Assembly (NCBI GenBank): GCA_964432995.1
Contig: CAYSPU010000068.1
Span: 1 to 23,770, forward strand
Length of the DNA stretch: 23,770 bases
Source: CAYSPU01 sp964432995
Lineage (GTDB): Bacteria > Verrucomicrobiota > Verrucomicrobiia > Limisphaerales > JAHDYP01
Direction of reading: 5' to 3'
The notes beneath the pieces are model-generated. The model saw nothing but the letters and a program-made list of their open reading frames with translations, ran no database searches and had not been told where the DNA came from. Position numbers and translations under genes: made by a program. Below, piece after piece: positions 1-7,533 of the stretch; position 1 is the stretch's first letter; every line of letters starts with the position of its first letter.

Positions 1-343
1 CCTCGACGTACTGAGCGACCAACTTGCGCCCGGCGAAACCGCCCTTTCCCGTCATCCAGATGCGCCCGGTGTCCTCGTGCGTTCCTCCCGCGCGGGGGAA
101 CAGCCATTTGACCGCCTCACCAAGCGGGATGGGTGACCCCCGGCTGTCACGTCCCCAGGCGGCGTCCAGCCATGTTTCGATATCCAGCGGACGGGCAAAT
201 AGAGCCAGCGCCTCCAACACGGAGCTTTTGCCGGAGTTGTTGGAACCAACAAAGAGGTTCATCGCACCGAACTCCTGGAGTTGGAGGCCGCTCAGGCCGC
301 GGTACTCCGCTATGGCAAGTGAGTTAAGTGGTAGCTCTGCCAT
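1..343 (-). CDS. AAA family ATPase (OLD/RecF-like), N-terminal part only
   Basis: The gene runs off the left edge, so only the first 114 residues are visible. They read MAELPLNSLAIAEYRGLSGL and continue into a Walker A loop, GSNNSGKSS (residues 33-41), preceded by the strand MNLFV. This is the usual start of an AAA_15/AAA_21-type ATPase such as the OLD family: a short beta strand, an 'I.EYRGL..L' segment, then the P-loop. These proteins bind and hydrolyse ATP and often act on DNA or in phage defence, but the effector domain lies outside the window, so no function can be assigned. The ATG at 343 has GGAATGA just upstream as a weak ribosome site. The gene is divergent from the ABC operon. Confidence 0.75.
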   Translation of the reverse strand, partial: MAELPLNSLAIAEYRGLSGLQLQEFGAMNLFVGSNNSGKSSVLEALALFARPLDIETWLDAAWGRDSRGSPIPLGEAVKWLFPRAGGTHEDTGRIWMTGKGGFAGRKLVAQYVE

Positions 344-653
344 ACTTCATTCCGCGTCACGGTCCAGTAGCTTCACACCCCGCTTCCTATCACAGGCGGG
401 AGGGTGTTGAAAGGCTTTGTTCGGTCCCGTCGCCCGCGAACCGTGCATCTCCAGGTTGTCGGTGAATCTCCTCTTCTGGTGGGCGGGCAACACCGTTGCC
501 CGCGAGTCAGGCCGGAACGCGGCCAGACGGTGCTGGCCGCCCACCATTCTTCCTGGATGCCAGCAGTCGTGGGGGCCGCGTCGAGAAGCCCTCGCCGGCG
601 AGGTCTTCCTTGCGAGCTTGCCTCCGCCCCGCATTGTGGCACGATCCGCTGCC
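344..653. other. Intergenic region between divergent AAA ATPase and ABC operon
   Basis: About 310 bases with no convincing gene. It holds one copy of a dispersed hairpin repeat (about 436-530), a second short inverted repeat (GGCCAG/CTGGCC near 521-538) and a perfect 12-base palindrome CTCGCCGGCGAG near 591-602. Promoters for both flanking genes must lie here, but no clear -35/-10 pair was found. Confidence 0.5.
436..530. repeat. Dispersed hairpin repeat, family 2, copy 1
   Basis: This stretch is similar to 4088-4178. Both contain the string GGGCGGGCAACACCGTTGCC, and the similarity extends into the flanks (cgtgcatc, aggttg.cggtga, ggccgga.cgcg). The core forms a perfect hairpin: GCGGGCAAC (483-491), three-base loop ACC, GTTGCCCGC (495-503). 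Two related copies in about 24 kb suggest a REP-like dispersed element. There is no T-run after the stem, so it does not look like an intrinsic terminator. Confidence 0.7.
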
Positions 654-1589
654 ATGCCTCTTCTCCGCGTGCAGCGTCTCGCCAAGGCTTTCGGTTCCGT
701 GCGGGCCGTCGATGGTGTCAGCTTCGAAGTGCGGAGCGGCGAGATCTACGGCCTGCTCGGTCCGAACGGCGCGGGCAAGACGACGACGCTGTCGCTGGTG
801 TGCGGTTTGCTGAAGCCGGACGCCGGCGAGGTGTTGGTCGACGGCGTCAGCCTCTGGAGCGACCCGAACCGCGCGCGCCGGCTCATGGGGGTCGTGCCCC
901 AGGAAGTTGCGCTCTACGAGGAATTGTCGGGCCGGGAGAATCTTGAGTTCTGGGGGCGGCTGGCCGGGTTGGGGGCGGCGGAAGCGCGCTCGCGGGCCGG
1001 GGAGATGCTGGAAGCGCTGAGCCTGGTCGACCGGGGGAGCGCCCCGGTCAAAACCTACTCGGGCGGGATGAAGCGCCGAATCAACCTCGGAGCAGCGTTG
1101 CTCCATCGGCCCCGGCTGTTGCTGCTGGACGAGCCGACGGTGGGGATCGACCCCCAGGCGCGGGCGAACCTGCTCGAGTTCATCCGGAAGCTGGGTGAAG
1201 GCGGCACGTCCATTCTCTACACGACGCATTACCTGGATGAAGCGGAGATGTTCTGCCAGCGGATCGGGATCATCGACGCCGGCCGCTTGCATGCCGAGGG
1301 AACTTTGGCCGAGCTGCAGGAGCGGGTGGGGGGTGCCGACCGGTTGTTTGTGCTCGAAGGCGCCTTTGGAACGACGGAGCCGGACGGCTGGCCCGGCTTC
1401 CGCGAGCGCTTTCGCGTGCTGCAGAAACAGGACCGCCAACTCACCGTCGCCGCCGTATCCCCGCGGGATCCGGCGGATTGCCTGCGCGACCTTCTGGCGC
1501 TGCCGGTGAGCATCGAGAACGTCACGCTGAAACGGCCGAGCCTGAACGACGTCTTCCTGCGGCTCACGGGCCGCGAGCTGCGCGAATGA
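654..1589 (+). CDS. ABC transporter ATP-binding protein (ABC-2 export type)
   Basis: This 311-aa protein is the nucleotide-binding subunit that powers the two permeases after it. All ABC motifs are present: Walker A GPNGAGKTT (36-44), Q-loop Gln83 in VVPQE, signature YSGGMKRR (135-142), Walker B LLLLDEPTVGID (155-166), and the switch His192 in TTHYLDEAE. It belongs to the DrrA/CcmA/NatA-like group of exporters. The ATG at 654 is preferred because the product then begins with the typical 'LLRVQRLAKAFG' strand; the reading frame stays open further upstream but that part covers the dispersed repeat. Its stop overlaps the next start as ATGA, indicating translational coupling. The substrate cannot be told from the sequence. 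Confidence 0.93.
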   Translation: MPLLRVQRLAKAFGSVRAVDGVSFEVRSGEIYGLLGPNGAGKTTTLSLVCGLLKPDAGEVLVDGVSLWSDPNRARRLMGVVPQEVALYEELSGRENLEFWGRLAGLGAAEARSRAGEMLEALSLVDRGSAPVKTYSGGMKRRINLGAALLHRPRLLLLDEPTVGIDPQARANLLEFIRKLGEGGTSILYTTHYLDEAEMFCQRIGIIDAGRLHAEGTLAELQERVGGADRLFVLEGAFGTTEPDGWPGFRERFRVLQKQDRQLTVAAVSPRDPADCLRDLLALPVSIENVTLKRPSLNDVFLRLTGRELRE

Positions 1590-2851
1590 ACCTGCTCGGC
1601 ATCCTGCTGGCCAAGGACCTGCGTCGGGCGCGACGCAATCCGCTGCCGTATCTGGTTCATTTGGCGGTGCCGCTCGTCATCACGGGGTTGATCGGCCTGG
1701 TGTTCGGAACCGGGTCCGAAACGGGCCTCGGGCGGATCCGTTTTGCGATCGTCGACGAGGACGACACGCCGGTCAGCGGTTTTCTGCGTGGCGCCACGCA
1801 GCAGCGGGAAGGTGCCCGCTACCTGGAACCGGTGTTCCTGCCGCGCGACGAGGCCCTGCGCGAGGTGACGAACAACCGGCTCAGCGCCGCGGTGATCATC
1901 CCTCCTGGATTCACGCGCGACTACCTCAGCGCGACGGCGCCCGTAACGCTGCACTTGGTGAAGAACCCGGCGCAGTCGTTCCACCCGGCAATCCTCGAGG
2001 AATTGCTCGACACCCTGGTCACCGGCCTCAATGCCGTCTCGCGCAACTTCGGTTCCGATCTCGCCGCCTGGAACCGCCTCCTCCGGAATGCGGAACGGCC
2101 GGATTACCCTGGCATCGCCGACCAGGTGGTGCTCACGGGCCAGAGGATCGAGGCCATGCGCCGTCAGTTGTTCCCGCCGCTCGTCAGCTACACCAAGGAA
2201 ACCCGGGAGGACGAATCGGACGCGACCAAGCGACCGGCGCAGAGCATCTTCGCCTTCCTGCTGCCCGGCCTCGCCGGGATGTTCCTCCTCTTTCTGGCGG
2301 ACACCGCGATCCGGGATCTCTATCGCGAGATCCGGTTCCGCACGTTCGAGCGTTTCTGCACGCTGCCGCAGCGGCTGTTCGCGTTCATCTCCGCAAAGGT
2401 GGTGTTCACCCTCGCCATCCTCGCCCTGGCGGGCGTGATCCTCTTCGTCGGCGGCTCCGCGATTTTCCGCATCCAGTGGCCGCATCCCGGGGCGCTGACG
2501 GTATTGGTCGCGAGCTACGGGCTGTTCGCCGCGGGATTCATGGCCTTGCTCGCCGCGGTCACCGGCGGCGAGCGCGTCGCCGATGTCGTCAACACGCTCG
2601 TCGCCATGGCCATGGGCCTGGCGGGCGGCTGCATGTTCGCTCCGGAGCAACTCCCGAGCTTCGTCCGGGTCTACCTGGCGCCGGTGCTGCCCACCTCCTG
2701 GTTTGTGGCGTCGGCGCGCGGGCTCTCCTCCGCGGGCGGACCGGCCGACTGGCTGGTGCCCGCTCTGGCGTTGGCCGCGGTGGGCGTGACCTGCGTGGCG
2801 GCGGCGGCCTGGATCTTCAACCGGCGGCTGCGCCAGGGGGTGCGGCCGTGA
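1586..2851 (+). CDS. ABC-2 type transporter permease, first subunit
   Basis: This 421-aa inner-membrane protein has the ABC-2 (DrrB/YhgE-like) architecture. A cytoplasmic amphipathic start (MNLLGILLAKDLRRARRNPL) is followed by one membrane segment (about 22-40), a large extracytoplasmic domain of about 180 residues, then five or so hydrophobic segments in the C-terminal half, beginning at SIFAFLLPGLAGMFLLFL. The start codon overlaps the stop of the ATPase gene (ATGA) and its own stop overlaps the GTG start of the second permease, so the three genes form one operon. It is expected to pair with the next protein as a heterodimeric pore. Substrates of this class include drugs, lipids and polysaccharides; none is indicated here. 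Confidence 0.88.
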   Translation: MNLLGILLAKDLRRARRNPLPYLVHLAVPLVITGLIGLVFGTGSETGLGRIRFAIVDEDDTPVSGFLRGATQQREGARYLEPVFLPRDEALREVTNNRLSAAVIIPPGFTRDYLSATAPVTLHLVKNPAQSFHPAILEELLDTLVTGLNAVSRNFGSDLAAWNRLLRNAERPDYPGIADQVVLTGQRIEAMRRQLFPPLVSYTKETREDESDATKRPAQSIFAFLLPGLAGMFLLFLADTAIRDLYREIRFRTFERFCTLPQRLFAFISAKVVFTLAILALAGVILFVGGSAIFRIQWPHPGALTVLVASYGLFAAGFMALLAAVTGGERVADVVNTLVAMAMGLAGGCMFAPEQLPSFVRVYLAPVLPTSWFVASARGLSSAGGPADWLVPALALAAVGVTCVAAAAWIFNRRLRQGVRP

Positions 2852-3984
2852 AGCTCCTCCTGTTCATCGGCGGGAACGACCTGCGGATCTTCCTGCGCAA
2901 CCGCATGTCCTGGGTCTGGCTCATCCTCATGCCCATGGCTTTTGTCTACTTCATGGGCTTCGCGGTTCGGGGCCCGGGGGATCCCTCCAATCCGCGGCCA
3001 ACGGTCCGCGTGGAGAACCTGGACCGCGGCTTCCTGGGCGGCGCGTTCGTCGACCACCTTGGGGCCCAGGGAATGGACGTGTTGCCGCCGACCAATCGCA
3101 GCGCGGCGCCGCGGGGCATCCGGGTGCCAGTCGATTTCACCGAACGCGTGCTACGGGGAGAACAGGGCCTCGTCGAGTTGTCTTCGCGGGCGGATGCCAA
3201 CGCGGACGCGGGGGCGATGGTCGAGCTGCGGCTGGTGCGGGCCTTGGTCGCCATCAACTCCGATCTGATCGAGCACGCCGCGCGTGCCGGAGCCGCGACC
3301 GCGCCCACCGCGGAGGCACTGCGGGAGTTGCGGATGCGGACGAATCCCCCGGTGCGGCTCGAAGCCACGTTTGCGGGGCGCCGGCCGATGCCGGCGGGGT
3401 TCAACCTCTCGCTGCCCGGCAACCTGGTGATGTACATGATGATGAACCTGCTGATCTTCGGCGGCGCCAGTCTCGCGGCCGAGCGTCGCGGAGGGCTGCT
3501 CCGGCGGCTGAGCGTGCACCCCATTCGGCCGGCGGATCTCGTGATGGGCAAGCTCTGTGGGCTCATGTTGCTGGCCCTCGTGCAAATCGTCGTGTTCCTC
3601 GTCGTCGGACAATTGGCACTCAAGGTCCCGATCGCGCCGCACCTCGGCGCGATTCTGCTCACGCTGGTCGTCTACGCCTGGGTCGTGGCCTCCCTCGGCC
3701 TGCTGATCGGGGCTGTGTGCAGCTCCGAGGACAAGGTGGTGGGGCTGGCGCTGCTCTGCACGCTGGTCATGGCGGCGCTGGGCGGTTGCTGGTGGCCGCT
3801 CGAGCTGGCACCGCCGCTCTTCAAAACCATCGCCCACCTGATCCCCACGGGATGGGCGATGGACATCCTGCACCAGTTGATCTCGTTCGGCAGCGGCTTC
3901 GCGGAAACCAAGGGGTCCATCGGCGTCCTGGCGCTCTTCGGTCTCGGGGCCAACATCGCCGCAGCGCGGTTCTTCCGGGTGTGA
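2848..3984 (+). CDS. ABC-2 type transporter permease, second subunit
   Basis: This 378-aa permease has the same plan as its neighbour: an N-terminal stretch (VKLLLFIGGNDLRIFLRNRM), a first membrane helix (about 22-41), a periplasmic domain of roughly 140 residues, then a block of helices starting near FNLSLPGNLVMYMMMNLLIF and a conserved-looking AAERRGGLLRRLSVHP cytoplasmic loop typical of ABC-2 permeases. The GTG at 2848 is chosen because it overlaps the preceding stop (GTGA) and gives the expected membrane-proximal start; the longer in-frame extension merely shadows the first permease. With one ATPase and two different permeases, the operon probably encodes a heteromeric exporter. Confidence 0.88.
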   Translation: MKLLLFIGGNDLRIFLRNRMSWVWLILMPMAFVYFMGFAVRGPGDPSNPRPTVRVENLDRGFLGGAFVDHLGAQGMDVLPPTNRSAAPRGIRVPVDFTERVLRGEQGLVELSSRADANADAGAMVELRLVRALVAINSDLIEHAARAGAATAPTAEALRELRMRTNPPVRLEATFAGRRPMPAGFNLSLPGNLVMYMMMNLLIFGGASLAAERRGGLLRRLSVHPIRPADLVMGKLCGLMLLALVQIVVFLVVGQLALKVPIAPHLGAILLTLVVYAWVVASLGLLIGAVCSSEDKVVGLALLCTLVMAALGGCWWPLELAPPLFKTIAHLIPTGWAMDILHQLISFGSGFAETKGSIGVLALFGLGANIAAARFFRV

Positions 3985-4002
3985 GAGCGCCTGAGCCGCA
4001 GG

Positions 4003-4073
4003 GTAGGGCGACCTCTCCGAGGGCGCCGCGAAGCACAGTCATCGAAGCACGTGTTTGCGGCGCGCCCGGAGAC
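4003..4073. repeat. GTAGGGCG dispersed element, family 1, copy lacking the right end
   Basis: It starts GTAGGGCGACCTCTCCGAGG and continues GCGCCGC, like the starts at 6471 and 20959. The interior again reads towards 'ggcgcgcccggag', but the terminal GCGCCCTAC found in the full copy at 6471-6552 is missing. The second dispersed repeat begins about 15 bases later, so this copy looks truncated or interrupted at that point. Confidence 0.75.
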
Positions 4074-4087
4074 CTGCTCGTGAGGTT

Positions 4088-4178
4088 GCGAGCCCGTGCA
4101 TCCTGAGGTTGACGGTGAGTCTCTACCTGAGGTGGGCGGGCAACACCGTTGCCCGCGAGACGGGCCGGAGCGCGACCC
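4088..4178. repeat. Dispersed hairpin repeat, family 2, copy 2
   Basis: This is the second copy of the element at 436-530. The perfect stem is GCGGGCAAC (4136-4144), loop ACC, GTTGCCCGC (4148-4156). The flanks also match with scattered substitutions, so the two copies are diverged rather than recent. Confidence 0.7.
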
Positions 4179-4330
4179 GTCTCGGGTCGCAGCAGCCACA
4201 GTATGGGCGGGGGCATCGGAGGTTCCAGAGCGCGTCTGGCATGTGGTGCTGCTGCCCGCCGGGACGTCGGGCAGTCCGGAGCCTCGCAGCGCAGAGAGGT
4301 CCGGTTTCCCACGGATCTCGGAGTCTTCCG

Positions 4331-4358
4331 TTGACTCCACGCTGATTGGGTTTAGGTT
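4331..4358 (+). promoter_or_regulatory. Possible sigma70-like promoter upstream of the CT-tract gene
   Basis: TTGACT (4331-4336) matches five of six -35 positions. It is followed after 16 bases by TAGGTT (4353-4358), a poor -10. It lies about 70 bases before the ATG at 4428. The -10 match is weak, so this is only a candidate. Confidence 0.25.
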
Positions 4359-4427
4359 CTCCCCGCAACCCCGGAGATCTATTGGGGCAGATACTCACTG
4401 TGTGAACGCCGTCAGGACTTCGCGACT

Positions 4428-4738
<311 letters not shown>

Positions 4739-4772
4739 GAGATGCTCCGGCGTCGGGAGTTCGTTCCCGGTC

Positions 4773-6419
4773 ATGGACTTCTGGAGCCACACTGGGCCGG
4801 GGCGATGGGCTCCGCACCTGCTGGCCTCCGTCGCAGGAGCGCTCCTCGTTGGAGGGGCGGCGCTCGCCAGTCAGAACCCGATCTCGCCGGAAGACATTGC
4901 TCGTGGTTATGCGACTCGCCATGTGCTCGTGAGGTTCCGGGAGGAGCCACGCACGGGGTTGGCGACGGGGTCGGACCTCCGGACAGAGCGCCAACTGGCC
5001 GCCCTTGCGGGGCTCCCTCCTGGGGCACGACTGGAGGAGCCCGTCGTCTGTTCTCTCACCCGGCGGAGCAGGAACGCGCGGCTTGGCACAGGAGAGGCGC
5101 TCCAAGGGGCGACGCACTTCTACTACCTGCACCTGCCTGCGGGGATGGAGCCGAAGGAGTGTCTCGCTTCCCTGCGCATGAATCCGCACGTCGAGTATTG
5201 CGAGCTGGACCATGTGGGGCAGGCCTTCAGGACCATTCCCAACGACCGCGGTTTTAGCAGCCAATGGCACCATTCGAACCAGATATCGGCCTCCTCACGT
5301 GCGGTCCTGTATTCGCCCGAGGCCTGGGACATCACGCAAGGTTCGACGAACGTGCTTGTGGCGATACTGGATTCGGGAATCGACGACCGACTGCGGGAGC
5401 TTCAGGGGAGAGTCCTCGCCGGTTACAACTTCGTTTCAAACTCATTCGATACGATGGACGTTACCGGACACGGGACGGTCGTCGCCGGGATCCTGGCCGC
5501 CAACGCGAACAACTATGAAGCCGGTGTGGGGATCGATTGGAACTGCCGCTTGCTGCCGGTCAAGGTGATCGATGACCTCAACCACGTCCGCGAGTCGTGG
5601 GTGGCTCAAGGTGTGGACTACGCTGTGGCTCAGGGCGCCAAGGTGATCAACTTCTCCGGAGGGACCGATGACGAGGGTGGGATCACGCTCGGGCGCGCGA
5701 TCAGCAACGCGGTGGCGCAGGGCGTCATCTTCGTGTGCGCTAGCGGCAACTCGGGCGCGGGCATTCTGCCTTTCCCCGCGAGCTGCAGTCCCGCCATTGC
5801 CGTGGGGGCTTCGGATGAATCGGATCGCCGGGTCAGTTTCAGCAACTACGGCCCACAGCTCGACTTGATCGCTCCCGGCATCTACATCAACACGATCCAT
5901 CCGAGTTCCGATTACCCAGAGGATGGGTTCTTCGCATCCAGCTCTGGCACCTCGTACGCCGCGCCGATGGTTTCGGGGGTCTGCTCGTTGCTGGCTTCCG
6001 TGAGACCGGATCTGAACCAGGAGCAAGCACTCACGCTGCTGGCGGCCGGGGCTGGAGACCAGTTGGGAGACGCTCCCGGCAGGAGCAGTGGCGACGGCAC
6101 CGACACGCCCGGGTGGGATCAGTACCACGGCTGGGGGCGGCTCAACGCCTACTTCTCCCTGCTCCTAGCCACGACTTCGATCGACCAGGTGAACCCCCTC
6201 CCGGATGGACGGCTCGAATTGTCGTGGACGAGCCCGATCAACGCGTCGACCAACCAACCGTATCGGGTCGAGTTGGCCACGCCCCTCGACGGCACGTGGA
6301 CCCGAGTAACCAACGGCACGTTCCGTTACGAAGGCGATCGCACCTGGTGGACCGAGCCGGAACCTCCGCCCACCGCGAGTACGGACCGTTTCTACCGCGT
6401 CCGGATCGCGTTGGAGTAG
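4773..6419 (+). CDS. Secreted subtilisin-like serine protease (S8 family)
   Basis: This 548-aa predicted exported protease has the full S8 triad: Asp200 in AILDSGID, His233 in GHGTVVAG, and Ser394 in SSGTSYAAPMVSG. Asn326 in CASGNSG supplies the oxyanion hole. From the ATG at 4773 it has a signal peptide with core LLASVAGALLVGGAALA and likely cleavage before SQNP. A propeptide follows (HVLVRFREEPRTG onward, to about residue 160), then the catalytic domain (about 170-450). The last 85 or so residues form a beta-rich, fibronectin-like tail (GRLELSWTSP ... RFYRVRIALE). No sorting anchor is visible. In-frame ATG 4725 and TTG 4680 would add residues before the signal peptide and are less likely. 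GGGAG lies 13 bases before 4773, too far to be a strong ribosome site. Confidence 0.9.
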   Translation: MDFWSHTGPGRWAPHLLASVAGALLVGGAALASQNPISPEDIARGYATRHVLVRFREEPRTGLATGSDLRTERQLAALAGLPPGARLEEPVVCSLTRRSRNARLGTGEALQGATHFYYLHLPAGMEPKECLASLRMNPHVEYCELDHVGQAFRTIPNDRGFSSQWHHSNQISASSRAVLYSPEAWDITQGSTNVLVAILDSGIDDRLRELQGRVLAGYNFVSNSFDTMDVTGHGTVVAGILAANANNYEAGVGIDWNCRLLPVKVIDDLNHVRESWVAQGVDYAVAQGAKVINFSGGTDDEGGITLGRAISNAVAQGVIFVCASGNSGAGILPFPASCSPAIAVGASDESDRRVSFSNYGPQLDLIAPGIYINTIHPSSDYPEDGFFASSSGTSYAAPMVSGVCSLLASVRPDLNQEQALTLLAAGAGDQLGDAPGRSSGDGTDTPGWDQYHGWGRLNAYFSLLLATTSIDQVNPLPDGRLELSWTSPINASTNQPYRVELATPLDGTWTRVTNGTFRYEGDRTWWTEPEPPPTASTDRFYRVRIALE

Positions 6420-6470
6420 GTGGCAAGGCGAATCCCCCTACCCATGCTGGGATTCCACTTCGCATGAAAG

Positions 6471-6552
6471 GTAGGGCGACCTCTCCGAGGGCGCCGCAAG
6501 ATGCAGTCGTCATACCAGGTGTCTTCGGCGCGATGCGGAGATCGCGCCCTAC
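6471..6552. repeat. GTAGGGCG dispersed element, family 1, complete copy
   Basis: This 82-base element has imperfect terminal inverted repeats: left GTAGGGCGACCTCTCCG and right CGGAGATCGCGCCCTAC. The ends pair with a few mismatches, giving a MITE- or REP-like structure without coding capacity. Parts of the same element occur at 4003-4073, 20893-20937 and 20959-20987, always between genes. Confidence 0.8.
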
Positions 6553-6577
6553 CAGTTTTCGGGGTAACCGCTGGGTG

Positions 6578-6642
6578 CAACGCTCAACGTTCAACCTTGC
6601 TCCGTTGGATGTTGAACGTTGGAAGTTGAGCGTTGAGCGTTC
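6578..6642. repeat. GTTGAACGTTG-type intergenic repeat
   Basis: The plus strand reads CAACGCTCAACGTTCAAC (6578-6595), then after a short spacer a cluster of the inverse motif: GTTGGATGTTGAACGTTGG and AGTTGAGCGTTGAGCGTTC. The two halves can pair as a long imperfect hairpin, with tandem 'GTTGA(A/G)CGTT' units on the right arm. It lies a short distance after the family 1 element. Confidence 0.65.
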
Positions 6643-6798
6643 GGTGGTCCATGGTCCCAACGCGCCTCCAGACTTCGGAGGTCCAGCCTTCCCGCGAACG
6701 CCGGGACCGACGGCGGCGCTGCTGTCGACCTCGTCCAGCGCTCACCTCGGCTTCTGCCCCTGGCCATGGACCGATTTCGCCGAAAGAAACGAGCAAAT

Positions 6799-7497
6799 CT
6801 ACTCGAAGCCCTTGGGGCTACCCAGAACCACAGAAGCCACGATCGCCTGGCGGGCAGAGCGCGGGTTACCGAGCAACCCCACCGCTGAGGCGATCTCCGG
6901 CGGCCGAGAGCGATGCTGCACCGCGGCGGCGGCAGTGCGGTGAAGAACGGTCTGTTGCTCGACGCGGCGGAGGCGTTCGGCCGCGGCCTCGTGCAGTTGG
7001 CTGGCACGCCCGTAGGCCTGGGCGGACTGTTGCAGGGACGCCAGCCGAGGAGCCGCAGTCTCCATGGCCGCCATCGACGGCGCTTCGGTCCGCGGAACCG
7101 GGACGCTGACCGGGCGTGGCGCCGCTACCGGCGCGGGCGCGGGCTGCCGAACGACCGGTCGGGGAGTGGCCGGCGGCCGGGGAGCGGGCGGCTGCGGGGC
7201 CGTAGGCAGACGCGGAGGTGCCTGGGGTGTGGTACGCGGGGGCGGCGGAGGCGGAGAGACTTCACCCATCTCGCCTTCGAGCAGCCGCCGCAGTTCCTCT
7301 TCCCAACGGCTGGTGGCCGGCCGTGGCGACGATGGCGTCGGCGTCGGTTGACCGGGCTGCGGCGGGCGTGGCCGCGGCCCCGGAGGGAAGTCCTGGGTCG
7401 GCTGGGACTCTTCTTCGGCGATCTGGCGACGCTTCTGGAGCCAGCTCGAGAGGCCCGAGACCACGACGAGAATGATGATGACCCAGATTGAATCCAT
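6799..7497 (-). CDS. Proline-rich single-pass membrane protein of the flotillin cluster
   Basis: This 232-aa protein has no recognised enzymatic domain. Residues 1-20 (MDSIWVIIILVVVSGLSSWL) form an N-terminal membrane helix, followed by basic QKRRQ. A short acidic helix (RWEEELRRLLEGEMGE, about 64-79) comes next, then a long Pro/Ala-rich disordered segment (about 80-140), an Ala/Glu/Arg-rich helix (about 145-195), and a compact hydrophobic C-terminus with NPRSARQAIVASVVLGSPK. That last block looks like a conserved tail, which I associate with proteins next to floA in PVC bacteria (from memory). It follows floA by 36 bases on the same strand, so it is probably co-transcribed with nfeD and floA. 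A role as a membrane partner of the flotillin is inference. Confidence 0.75.
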   Translation of the reverse strand: MDSIWVIIILVVVSGLSSWLQKRRQIAEEESQPTQDFPPGPRPRPPQPGQPTPTPSSPRPATSRWEEELRRLLEGEMGEVSPPPPPPRTTPQAPPRLPTAPQPPAPRPPATPRPVVRQPAPAPVAAPRPVSVPVPRTEAPSMAAMETAAPRLASLQQSAQAYGRASQLHEAAAERLRRVEQQTVLHRTAAAAVQHRSRPPEIASAVGLLGNPRSARQAIVASVVLGSPKGFE

Positions 7498-7533
7498 CAG
7501 TGCGCGTAGTTCAGACGCAGCGACCCTTTCGGG

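Larger units (their letters stand above)
3985..4427. other. Repeat-bearing gap after the ABC operon
   Basis: About 440 bases without a gene I can support. It contains a partial copy of the GTAGGGCG element (4003-4073), directly followed by a copy of the hairpin repeat (4088-4178), then unassigned sequence. A possible promoter for the downstream CT-tract gene lies at 4331-4358. No intrinsic terminator with a T-run follows the permease gene. Confidence 0.5.
6420..6798. other. Repeat-bearing intergenic region
   Basis: About 380 bases between convergent genes. It contains the complete GTAGGGCG element (6471-6552) and the GTTGAACG repeat (6578-6642). The remaining 150 bases before the 3' end of the proline-rich protein gene show nothing I recognise. 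Confidence 0.5.

Noticed and set aside
483..503. Hairpin as an intrinsic terminator
   Set aside because: No T-run follows on either strand, and the same hairpin belongs to a dispersed repeat.
636..653. TGGCAC-type sigma54 promoter just before the ABC ATPase start
   Set aside because: The GC of the -12 element is displaced by one base and the site directly abuts the start codon.
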